This document shows, one piece after another, positions 12,025-22,059 of a stretch of 64,000 nucleotides of DNA. How positions within the stretch are numbered: the first letter of the stretch is position 1; the number at the start of each line of letters is the position of its first letter. Where the stretch lies: contig CP084614.1 of assembly GCA_025917655.1 (NCBI GenBank), positions 434,001 to 498,000 of the forward strand, given 5' to 3'. The stretch comes from Chlorella sorokiniana (Eukaryota; Chlorophyta; Trebouxiophyceae; Chlorellales; Chlorellaceae). A program made the position numbers and the translations under genes. The notes below the pieces were generated by a model. The model searched no databases. It was given only the letters and a program-made list of their open reading frames with translations, and was not told the DNA's origin.

Positions 12025-13981
12025 TCAGCCGCAGCACTTCCATGAGCATGCGCACACTGTGCTGCGGCCGCCGCTGCTGAGTCGCACCCCCTCCTCGATC
12101 TTGCAGCAGCGGCAAGCCTCCAGAGCCTCCCAGAAGGAGGGCGGCTGCCGGGAAGCTGCGGGGTACAGCAGCCAGTGCTGTGCCATGAAGATGACATCAA
12201 ACAGCATGCTGGCAGAGCCCAGCCCAAACTTGACGGGGTTGCCCGTCACCGCGCTCCAGTCGCGCGTCGCAGCCCCGTCCATCACCAGCTGCACCAGGCT
12301 CAGCGCGCCGCCGCCAAAGTCCAGCAGCACGTTGTGCATGTTCCAGCCCTCGGTGGACTGGCGCCGGTAGTTGAGCCACACCTGGGAGGGGAGAGAGAGG
12401 AGCATGATGTGTTGATACGCAGCAGCTCAACAACTGCAGGCAACCCGCAAAAGCTGCCCCACATCCACATGCATGGAGGCAGCGCCCGGCTGACCCCCGC
12501 CCAGGCACCCAGCCGCCCCGCAGCTGCCGCCCACCTGAGGGATGTACTTGACCAGGCTGACCCCCAGCTTGATGTACGACAAAAAGTACAGGAAGGACAG
12601 CCAGCTGAGGATGCTGCCGCAGGAGACGCCGGGCGTTGCGCCAGCTGCAGGGGTGCTGCTGCCGCCGCCCTCCACAGCTGCGCCGATCACGGCAGCCAAG
12701 TAGGCGGCGATGGAGGCTGCGGCGCCGCCGGCCCCCAGCGCCGCCGGCCAAGAGATCTTCTGACCGCCGCGGTCGTACAGCGCGCACTGCACCAGCGTGG
12801 CCGCCGTCACGACAAACGCGTGCAGCGCAAAGAAGACGTCGTTGGCGTGCACCGCGGGCAGCGCGCCGTCGTTGAGGCACGAGTACTCGCGGCGCACGGA
12901 GGGGTCCCAGAACAGGGCGGCGTTGTAAACGGCATAGCAGCCAAAGCCCAGCAGGTTGAGCAGCTGGAAGTCCAGGGACAGGCCCACCACCGACTTGCGG
13001 CGGTAGTTGAGGTAGGCCTGGGGGTAGAAGGAGATGGACCAGGCGCAGAAGTAGGTCTGCGGGGGGCAGGGGGAAACATTAAGGAGGCGTGTGCAAGGAC
13101 TAGCTTTTGGTGCAAGTCAAGATGCAGGCAGGCAGGCAGGCAGGCAGCTTGCGGCTGAGCGGCGGCGCGGCCTCACCCAGCCAATGATGGTGGAGAGGCG
13201 GGAGAGTAGGCTGGGCATGGCTGGGCACTTGGTGTCGTCGGTTGGCAGGAGGAGGCCCAGCAGCAGGCCCAGCAGCAGGGGGTGCCCAGCCACAGCGCGC
13301 CCTCGACCAGGTGCCTCCGCCTGCAGGCATTGGGCGCAGCAGGAAAGCAGGGCCACATCTGTGACCACCTATGCGACAGCCGCGCTCCATCTCGCGCAGA
13401 GGCGCGCATGCATGCCGCCGCTGTTAAGAGGAGGACAGCGGCAGGTTCCGGTGCTGGCAGGATGCAGGGCAAGCGGTGCTTCAGGGGATCCAACGAGGCC
13501 CCAAACAATCTATGGCGGCTCACCGGCTCAGTTTGGCGGGATACTCCTCAAAGCATACTTTGCAGCACGCGTGCAGGTCCAAGCTGGGCTGCTGGGCTGC
13601 ATGCAAATGCACATGCTCGAGGTCCAGGTCTACTGCCGTCGCATCTGCCGCTGCCCCGCCATGTCCCCAGAGATCAACGGGGTGCTGCTCATATTTGTAG
13701 CCCGCCGCCCGCAGCAGAGGCGGTCGTGAAGGTGAAAGGCCTGCCGAGTGAATGTCGCGTGGGGAGAGCTGAAAGGGCTGAGGGGGCGAGGAACACAACA
13801 AGCGCTTCAGCCAGGGCACTTGCACCAAAAGAGTGACGGAATTGCACTCATGTAGGGCGTTTCCCGAAGTTTCAAAAAGGCTCTCCTCACGGCTCACCCA
13901 AACTCGCCAGTTTCTGGCCGCCACACAGTTTGTCGCACAAGTCGCCCAGCATGCAGAAAGTTTCACCATGCAATTCAACAT
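12025..13981 (-). CDS. Cystinosin-like PQ-loop transporter, copy 2 with a different first exon and tail
   Basis: Four exons (13524-13981, 13177-13320, 12535-13056, 12025-12381) give about 493 residues. Exon 3 and most of exon 4 are almost identical to copy 1, including SFYPQAYLNYRRKS and VWLNYRRQSTEGW, and the intron between them is also highly similar. Exon 2 is much more diverged. The first exon is unrelated to that of copy 1 and contains HACCKVCFEEYPAKLS, yet it splices in the same phase (2). The C-terminus leaves the copy 1 sequence after FWEALEA and ends in a short basic, Cys-containing tail instead of the acidic one. Exon 2 has one frame change near 13289, likely a missing base. The start could be 13981 or 13969. 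Cystine export from vacuoles is inferred from the family. Confidence 0.78.
13124..13147. repeat. GGCA tetranucleotide microsatellite
   Basis: Six tandem GGCA units lie in intron 2 of cystinosin copy 2. The corresponding intron of copy 1 has no such run, in line with the divergence of this part of the duplication. Confidence 0.9.
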
Positions 13982-14310
13982 GCTTCGAGATCATAAACGG
14001 ACGCAGAAAACCTCAAACCCCACAAGGCGCTTGCGCCCCGCGCCCAGCTGGCGTAACATGCCAGGGCTGACCGAGCGTTGGCCACTCCTAGAAGCACTGC
14101 AGGCTTTGCAGCAGTGCACACCGTCCAGCAGAAGAATTTTCTTTGCTCCGAGCCGTCTTGCATGACCCAGAAGTGGCTCGTGAGCTGTCGCACAAGCCAC
14201 AGAAAGCCTGTGGAGTGAGTGGGGCGGGCCTGTGGCGGCTGGATTGAGCCTCTCACGACCTGAACTCTAAACCACCTGAAGCACAGCCTCCGCCTTCGCA
14301 GCATATCAGC
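13982..14310. promoter_or_regulatory. Divergent intergenic region, probable shared promoter
   Basis: About 330 bases separate the start of cystinosin copy 2 (-) from the start of the secretory-type gene at 14311 (+). The position suggests a bidirectional promoter. No specific element is recognised. Confidence 0.35.
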
Positions 14311-15247
14311 ATGGGAAGAGCCATGATCGGCGCCAGGCTTGCCGCCACCCTGCTTCTGCTGGTAGTGGCGGCCGGGGTGCGGCGGCGAAGCCGTGGAGCG
14401 CATGCAGGTGGGTGCTGATGAGACCTGCCGCAGACCTGTTGTTCACTCGCACCTTGAATCCCTCCAAGTGCTCGATTGCTCACTGGTCACTGCGTAGGCA
14501 ACGTCGCAGCAGTGCCAACAAGCTGGAGCCATCACCGCCGCCTTCTCGTCAGGGCGCCGCCGGCAGGAAGGCTTGCAGGCGTGCCCACCGCAGCGACGTT
14601 CCCAACCGACGCCTCCGACGTGTTCCCTCCTGGCGCACGGGTGGCACGTGAGCGCTTCGCAGCGCCCCGCGTTTGTGCTGCCTGGACGGCTGGGCGTCAA
14701 GCCCCAACCCCACTCGACGTACCTGCTGCCGCCGCATTTCCGCAGCCGAGCCAGACTTGCTGCTGGGAGCTGAGGAGGCCATTGCCACTGCGGAGGCGCC
14801 TCGGTCTGAAGACGAAGCCTCGCCAGCTGCCAGCTCCGCGCCTGGGCTGGTGCCTGCTGCGCAGCAGACTGCGGCTGCCCCCCATCTCCCGAGGGTGAGG
14901 CCCTGGGCGCACCGCCGCAACAGCAGGCGGCCCACCCTGACCGACAGAGACAGTTGCATGATCAGGAGAAACAGACGCATGCTCGGGAGCAGGACCAAGG
15001 ACGGCCGAGCCAGCCGGTGCAGCAGGAGGCGCACGGCGGTGGCAGGGCAGACGGGCTGCCGGAGGAGGCGCTGGTGCTGCTGGACCCCCAAGATGAGTGG
15101 CTGAAAGCTGCCGACTACACGCAGCAACCCACCCTCATGCAAACGCTGCAGTGGCCGTGGAGCGCCGCTGGCCTGCTGGCGCCGCGGCGGGAAATGGCGG
15201 GTGCGGCAGCGCCGGCACAGGGCACCAGGGAGGCGAGCGGGCAGTGA
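14311..15247 (+). CDS. Unknown protein with N-terminal signal peptide
   Basis: Three exons (14311-14407, 14498-14647, 14746-15247) join in phase and give about 249 residues. The start MGRAMIGARLAATLLLLVVA is a good signal peptide or signal anchor. The rest is low complexity: a basic segment in exon 2, then an acidic Ala/Glu/Ser segment (LLLGAEEAIATAEAPRSEDE), a Gln-rich segment, and a more ordered C-terminal part (ALVLLDPQDEWLKAADYTQQ, then LQWPW). No family is recognised. One frame change in a run of six C near 14880 looks like a missing base. The protein probably enters the secretory pathway; nothing more can be said of its role. Confidence 0.55.
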
Positions 15248-15408
15248 GCGGCTTGTGCCGCCCATGCCGGCATCACGCAGCACACACTGCCCTTGCACAC
15301 TGTTCATCATTCTATATTAGCCATCGCATGAGCATTATTGATCCAATGAAGAGAAGTCAGGGATGTCGCGCGCTGGGCGCCCGAGGTACCAGCAAACGCT
15401 GGCCTCCC

Positions 15409-18400
15409 TCACGCCGCCTTGACGATGCACTCCCGGAACCCTTCCTCAATCAGCTCCTTGTCCAAATCCTTGCCGATGAACACCATCTTGGACACCCGCT
15501 TCTCGCCCTCCTTCCACAGACGGTCCGGCATGCCCTCGAACAGCATGTGCACGCCCTGCGGAGGCCAGCAAAGGCGCAGCAGGCGGCGCAGCGGGGAGCG
15601 GTCAGCAGCGGCGGAGGCAGGCAAGGGCGGCGGAGGAGGGCTCGCGCTGGCCTCTGCCTGCATGCCTGAGGGTGCAGCAAGAGAAGACGGGAGAGCGCAG
15701 CGCACGCAGCACACACACCAACTGCGGGACAGCTCCTGCCTGCCCCCCTTCCCCACCACCACCATCCCCCAGCCACACACGCATGCTGCCTGCCGCCGCC
15801 AGCCCCCCCGCCGCCATCCACCTGGAACACGAAGCGGCGCTCAAAGTCCTTGATGGCCAGCACGCCCTTCATGCGGTACAGGTCGTTGCTCTTCACCTCG
15901 ATCAGCCCGCCCAGCCAGTAGTTGACCTGCGGGCACGGCAGCACACGGTCGCGGCAACCAATACACGAGGCCAACGAGGGAAGCAAGCTGGCGGCCCCAG
16001 CGACATAAACCGAGGCAGGCTGCCAACCCCACCGACACAAACAACAGAAACAAGCTGCCAGCCCCGCCGACACGAAGCGAGGCACGCTGCCGGCCCCGCC
16101 AGCTTCCCAACCAGCTGCGCCGCACCTTGTCCAGGTCCATGTCCCCCTCGATGGTGACGCTCACGCTGCCCACCGCGTCGTCGTGGTGTGCGTGGGAGTG
16201 GCCGTGCGCGTGCGAGTGCGAGTGGCTCTCGTGCGTGCACCCCGCCCCCGCGCACTCGTGCTCGCTGCCGCCGTGCGCGTGGCCGTGCGCGTGGTCGTGG
16301 CTGTGGCTGTGGGCGTGGCTCTCGTGTGTGCAGTCGGCTCCGGCGCACTCGTGCTCGTGGTCGTGGCTGTGCTCGTGGTCATGGTGGTGGTGGTGGGTGT
16401 CCTTCGCCATGACCTGCAGGGCAGCCGGGGGAGGGCGCAAACACGCCGAGAGGCGCCTCAACATGCAGAGCCACGAAGGGCGTACAGCTTCCCTCCCTGA
16501 ACCCTCGTGCATGCAAGCAGACGCACACCTTCCCACCCACTCACACACCCACACACCCACACACCCACACCCACACACACACACACACAGGCATGAACCC
16601 CCCCCCCCACACACACACACACAGGCACAAACATACACAGCAGACGACCCCCACCTGGTCCTCCACCTTCTCCAGCTCAAAGCCGCCCACCCCCAGCACA
16701 TAGTCCACAGGCACGTCCGCCTTCTGGGCCCGCCTGCATCGCGCAGCACAGCGCAGCGCAGCGCAGCATGCACAGCGTTGATCCACCAGGCCGGGCGAGG
16801 CTGCGGGCCGGCGTGGGGCGGGGCGGCGGCAGAAGGGCGTGCAGGGCTGCGACCCGGCTGCACCTGCTGCCGGCAGCTGGTTTAGGCCCTGCATTCAGTC
16901 GCGCTGCACGCGCCCCTGCTGCTGTTCGCTCGAGCCACGCCGGCAGGCAACTCTGGGAAGGAACCGTCGACAGAAACGCCGAGTGGCGCCGGCTCTCCAC
17001 CCGCGACTCACCGCACGTCCGCCATGGAGTTTATGGCACGGATGCGGTCCTCCAGCCGCTCCAGGTCAGAGGGCTCCACCTGGGGGAGGAGAGGGGCCAG
17101 GAACGGTGTGGTATGGTGCGTAATCGTGGGGGAGGGGTGGTGTGTGGGTGTGGGTGTGTGGTTGTGTGTGGTGTGTGGGGGAGGAGGGGGCGGGGCACCC
17201 GCGCGTTGGGGTTGCTTGATGGGAGGGGAGGGAAGGAAAGCGTGGTGCCGTAGCCGTGGGTGGATGGTGCTCTTGGTGGGTCGTTGGCAAGGGGCTGAGA
17301 TGAGGTACATGGGGTGGTCTGTCGAGCTGCTCCAAGGGCGCCCGCCCCTTCCCCGCCCCCACCCACCTCGGCCCCCTCCACACACACTCGTGTCAGCAAC
17401 AGCAGCCCCCCTCCCCCTCCACTCACCAGGTCCGTCTTGTTGAGGATGACGCGGTCGGCGTACGCAATCTGCTCCAGCGCCTCATTCACCACCCCCTCCG
17501 GCTTCTGCTCATCCAGGTGCAGCTCCACGTGCTTGGCATCCACCTGGGGGCGGTATGGGGGCGGTACGGGGGCGGTACGGGGGTGCAGGGGTGGTTGAGC
17601 GGGAGCCGTGTGGCGGAGGGCCAACGCGACAGGGGGCCCAAGACCAGGGAAGGCCCAGCACGGGCAGCACAGCCAGAGCAGCGGGCCAACCGCAAGCGTC
17701 GACCCCCTTTGGTTTCTTTGAGAGAAGCCAAAAGAACACTCTCCACCCAGCGACCTGTCCCTCCCCTCGCTACTCCCCCAAACCCCCAAACGACCCTCTC
17801 CTCGCTAACCCGCCACCCCGAAAAAGAACACAAACCCTCACACTCACCATGGTCACCACGCCGTCAAGGCGCATGCGGTCGGACACCGAGGGCTCCAGGA
17901 AGAAAGTCTGGATGATGGGCGCGGGCTGCGCCAGCCCCGTGGTCTCAATCACAATGCGGTCGTACTGGGAGCGGCGGTCGTACTGCGGTGGGCCAGGGCG
18001 GTGCAGTGGGCGGTGCGGCGACAAAGAGTGCGCTGCGGGCGTGGCCGGGCTTTGTTTATTGGAAAGCGTCCCACGCTGGCACAGGGGGCCAAGAAGCCCC
18101 TGAACCCCCAGCAAAGCTGTTGTCCAAAGGTGCGCAGGTGCACCACAACGCGCTCCGGGGGCCAAGCAACGCTAGGCCGCTGCCGGCGTCGGCCGCGGCG
18201 CAAACCTCCTCCTGCAGCTGCCATCCAGTGACGCGCACCCAGCGCAGCATGCTCAGAGTGCTCAGCGTGCTCACCAGCGTCTTCAGCATGCCAACCAGGT
18301 CGTCCCGCACGGTGCAGCACAGGCAGCCGTTGTTCAGCATCATGATCTGTTCTGCCTTCGGGTCCAGGCTCTCCTCCACTGCAGCGGGACAAGGGGGCCG

Positions 18401-19377
18401 GCGGCGGCCGGCAGCTCAGGCTGCTGGCCAAATGAAAAGGGGCTTCCAAACGGCAACACAGCAGGGTTAAACGTTGCTCCTGGATGGGGCCCAGCCCCCA
18501 GCTCGCCAACTTGGCTCAGCAGCGGGCCCTTCTGAGCACCGCTCTGAGGCGGCGGCTGCCCCGCCGCACACGAACTTCACCGAACAAGGCAGCAGCACTG
18601 CAGGCAGCAGCCGGCGAACGATCGGCAGAGCACCCCAAGTGCCGCTCTCCCCGCCCCCAGGCGCCGCCACCCACCCGCCACCAAGTCTGAATCGATGTCG
18701 ATCGCCCCAAACTCGTTCTCGATCACCGCAATGCGGCGGCCGTGGTCGGCGCGCAGGATGTGGTTCAGCAGCGTCGTCTTGCCGCTGCCCAGGAAGCCGG
18801 TGATGACCTGGAGGGAGGGGAAAAGGGTGGTGGTGGGGGGGTGAGAGGAAAGGGTTGAGCATCAGGGGCGAGCAGGGGTCGTGAATGCCTCGGCGGCGAA
18901 AGCATCGGGAGAGTCTGCTGGCACATGCTTGCACATCAGCGCGGAGGGTGGCCAGAGAGGGTGCGTCGGGGCAGCACAGCGCGGCCAGCGCGGCGCAGGG
19001 CGAAGCGTGCTGGGCGCGTGCGCTTCTGGAGCCGGCCTGCGTAGCCGCGTGGCTGCAGGCTGCCCCTGCCAGCCTGTTGAGCAGGCGGGTAGCACGAGCC
19101 TGGCACCCACCGTCACAGGCACGCGGTCTTCCACAACCTTGCCATCCACGTCAATCACGTCGCTCTGGTCCACCGCGGCCGAGCAGCGCAGTGAGCGGCG
19201 ACGGCGGGCAGCGGGGGTGGTAGGCACAGGGAGCCGTGCCAGAGCTGCCACGCTGCCTGCACTGCGGGCATGACTCCGTGGATGCGCTACAGCTGTAAGC
19301 CTGCTGGAGCCGCTGCCACGGTAGGCTGCACTTGCGGCAATGAAGCTGACATGCGTGACTGCCGCAGCCGCGTGCAT
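15409..19377 (-). CDS. COG0523/ZNG1-like zinc GTPase metallochaperone, probably plastid
   Basis: Ten exons (19111-19377, 18675-18807, 18275-18378, 17848-17982, 17427-17543, 17012-17079, 16655-16733, 16126-16413, 15822-15926, 15409-15555) sum to 481 codons with every phase matching and no frame change. Motifs in order: Walker [24 protein letters not shown], the metal motif [16 protein letters not shown], the guanine motif NKTD, and the CobW C-terminal domain (FERRFVFQ...[19 protein letters not shown]). These GTPases deliver zinc or another metal to client enzymes. Exon 8 is almost entirely a His-rich loop with about 29 His and two HECAGA-x-CTHESH repeats. The N-terminus (about 80 residues, Ser/Ala/Arg-rich, with RRSLRCSAA) resembles a chloroplast transit peptide, as in plant PTAC17-type relatives. 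Metal identity is inferred from the family. Confidence 0.92.
15950..16100. repeat. Degenerate minisatellite in an intron of the zinc GTPase gene
   Basis: Two to three imperfect units containing AAGCTGCCAGCCCCGCCGACA-like sequence are repeated at roughly 40-50 base spacing in intron 8. They are non-coding. Confidence 0.55.
16531..16630. repeat. CA-rich simple repeat
   Basis: Runs of CA and CCACACA units, with an internal run of C, lie in intron 7 of the zinc GTPase gene just downstream of the His-rich exon. They are non-coding. Confidence 0.85.
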
Positions 19378-19589
19378 TGCAATCGATTATCTGATGCTGC
19401 AATTTTTCATCACATGCGCACTGCGAAATCCCGACGAGCTGCCAGTCTCGCATGAGGCAGGACAGACCACACTACAGTCTGTTGTTTGTTGCCTATGAAA
19501 GAGACGGTCCCAGCTCATCGGCATTCTTATTTGTAGCCTGCAATTCCGCGGGATACACCGCTACCTGCACTGTGTCCACTCCAATCCAG
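19378..19589. promoter_or_regulatory. Short bidirectional promoter region
   Basis: Only about 212 bases separate the ATG of the zinc GTPase (-) from that of the coiled-coil protein (+). Both promoters and 5' UTRs must fit here, so shared control elements are likely. No metal-response core motif is obvious by eye. Confidence 0.45.
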
Positions 19590-21630
19590 ATGGACAGTTG
19601 GCAGCGGACGACACCAGGTGAACCCGAAATGGCTTCATCGCTCCGCCACCTTGCACGGCACGATGGAAGCGCGCCCATCAAGCGCACTGGCGGCCCCAGG
19701 GAAGCATTTTCCGCCGAGCCAGCATTGGCCGGGCAGCCTGCGGCTCTGCAGCCCCAAAAGCCGGTCGATTTGCTGCTGCGCGGGCTGAAAAGCATCACAC
19801 TCTCCAGCAGCCGTCAGGACACCCCAGCAGCAGCGGGTTCAGCTGCAGCGCTGGCGTCACCGGCCGCTGCCGCGGCCTCGCTTGTGCTGGCGCGGTCTTG
19901 TGCAGACTCGGGCACGGCAGCAGACGGAGGTCAGGGCGGCTCGCCTGCGTCGGACTCCTGTGACTCCAGCGTCACCTGCAGCATGGGCGGTTCAAGCCTC
20001 CTGGGCTCGCCCTAGCCGCCTTTGCCGCCGCCAAGCAGCGCCTTGCGCTTCGCACCCGCTCGGCAGACGGCCTCATCGCCAGCAGCATGCACGCGCTGCA
20101 AGGCACGCAGCAGGGCATCCCCGCTGGGTGGGGCGCTGCGCACTCCGCGGAGGCCCGCCAGCAAGACGAGCGGCTGGTGGAGGCGGCGGCGGTGGTGGCG
20201 CGCGGCAGCCAGGCCGTGGCCGCGCTGGCGAGAAGCAACACGGAGCTCAGAGAGCGCCTGCAGTCCTCGCTGGAGGTGTGCCGCGCGCTGCGCATCCAGG
20301 TGAAGCCAGCAGCACTACGCCCACCGCGCTGCTGCCGCTGCCGCCGAGCGGGTGCCCTCCTGCCTGCCTCACGCCTGCTGTGCACGCTGCCGTGACGCCA
20401 GCTGCCCCAGCGCTCAACCGCAGCCGCCCTCACCACCCCTCACCCCCTCTTTCAACCTCCCCCTCTTGCAGACTCAGGAGAGCTTTGGGCTGGTGGCCGA
20501 GTTGCAAGCAGACAACGAGCGGCTGAGCAGCAGTCTGCACGAGACCCAGGTGGGCGGTTTTTGCCTGCCGCCGCCGCTGCGGCTGCGGTGTCGATTGTAC
20601 TGGAGGCAGAAAGGGCTTGTGGTGGCACGCGGTTGAGGGCTGGCGGCCTGACAGGCTGCCCGCGGCTGCACACGCCATGCCTGACCCTGGCTTGCGGCCG
20701 TCTCCCGTGGTTCTCCGTAACGCCGCCGCTGCCGGCTCTCTGTTCCTCCCCTTGCCGCAGCGGGACAACACGCAGCTGCAGTGCATGATCCGCCAGCTGT
20801 CCGTTGAGGCCACGCAGCTGTCGGAGCAAGCGCAGCGATCGCTGCTGGCTGAGCCGGCGGCGGCGGCGCCGCTTGTTGCGCCGCCAGCGGCTGCGGGCGG
20901 CAGCTTTCCGTGGTTTCCTGTTGAGCAGCAGCAGGACCTGCAGCTGACCAGGTACTTGAATGGGCCGTTGCCAGAGCCAAAAGAGCTGATGCTCACTCGT
21001 GACTGGTCCAGCGTTGGCAGCACCCGCAGCAGCAGCAGCAAAGGCTCCGCCTGGCCCCCGCCACCTCTGTCTGCGATTTCGACACCAGCGGCGCCGTCTA
21101 CGCCCAGGGCTGGGGCGACGGCGGCGACAAGCGGCGGCGCCTGGCCCCCGGCATGCTTGCACACTGCCTGCGCCCCTCCGTGGCGGCAGCGGTGGCCGAG
21201 GCGGTGGATGGCGGCGAGGCTGCGGGCGGCGGCGGCACGCTGGGCCGCACGCCCAAGCGCAAGCTGGGGCAGCTGGCCGGTAGCCTGGGCTGCGTGTCGG
21301 CCGCTGCGCCGGATGCCGCCACGCCACACCCGGCAGCCTCGCCGCCGTCGCCAGCGCCGCGGCGGGGTGAGGGGGAGCACCTGGGGGCGCTTCTCGGCGG
21401 CGTGGGCTTCGGAGGAGCGTGAAGCTGCCGATCCAGCGGCAGGAACCTTGGCGGCGGCGCAGCAGCAGGACCAAGAGCAGCGCTTCCGCACCTTTGAACT
21501 GTTTGAGAGCAAGTGGCACGGCTGCTCCAGCCGCGACGGCGGGCGCCAGCTGCAGCTGCGCACCAGCCCGGGGCCCATCGTGGCGGCGGGCCGCCAGCAG
21601 CGCCGAGGCGGCATTTGCACCATCATGTGA
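19590..21630 (+). CDS. Coiled-coil protein with C-terminal CaaX prenylation box
   Basis: Three exons (19590-20299, 20472-20549, 20761-21630) encode about 550 residues. An Ala/Ser-rich N-terminal third is followed by a heptad-rich region spanning all exons (ALARSNTELRERLQSSLE, LVAELQADNERLSSSLHETQ, RDNTQLQCMIRQLSVEATQL). A basic patch (DKRRRLAPG, TPKRKLG) could be a nuclear signal. The last residues are CTIM followed by stop, a good farnesylation CaaX box. Frame changes near 20010, 21055 and 21400 lie in or near short C/G runs, so the middle is uncertain. No named family is recognised. Coiled coil, basic patch and CTIM end recall the layout of lamins (CSIM, CAIM), but no lamin tail domain is seen. 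The ATG at 19629 is an alternative start. Confidence 0.6.
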
Positions 21631-22059
21631 GGTCCCATTGTGACCTCTGCCTTGGAATACTACCCTTGTTGTTTGTTAGATTGCCCTCTCTGTACCAAGA
21701 ACTGCCCAACCCTTTGTTGGCTGCACCTTTTTGCGATCGTTTAGCTCCAAACTTCAACCCTTGTTGTTCAATGCCTTGCTGCCTCTAGCTTGCACCTGTC
21801 AATGCTTGTTTTGTTGTTCATCGCTGTAAACGTTGGCGAGCGAGTTGTTTGGTGACGCTGCTTGCGAGTGACGTGGCGTGAGGCGCCCGCCTGCTGAGGA
21901 GCGGCAGCGGGGGCTGATGGCACCCCTCACCGTGTCGGCTGCACCCAGTGAAGGTTGGAGCGACGTGATCGTTGCATGCATGCTTTGTTACGGCAGCATA
22001 CAGCCTGGAGAAAGACGGCGCTGCTCCGCGAGTGTCGCGAAGCGTTTGTGCGGCTAGCG
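21631..22059. other. Intergenic region downstream of the coiled-coil gene
   Basis: This 429-base, T-rich stretch holds the 3' UTR of the coiled-coil gene with a TGTAA signal, then the 5' region of the DXO/RAI1 gene, whose open frame reaches back to about 21960 and may contain its true start. Confidence 0.45.
21825..21829 (+). terminator. TGTAA polyadenylation signal
   Basis: TGTAA, the polyadenylation signal of green algae, lies about 195 bases past the stop of the coiled-coil gene in a T-rich 3' region. The call rests on position and the known algal consensus. Confidence 0.5.

Noticed and set aside
12175-13158. 327-codon + strand frame opposite cystinosin copy 2
   Set aside because: It is the antisense of conserved exons with third-position GC bias; it has no motif and runs through the introns.
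12025-13981. Treating cystinosin copy 2 as a pseudogene
   Set aside because: Three of four exons are fully open, splice phases match, and the single frame change is of the same homopolymer type seen throughout the window.
16541-16625. CA/CCACACA repeats as a telomere-like tract
   Set aside because: Units are irregular and intronic and do not match the plant-type TTTAGGG repeat.
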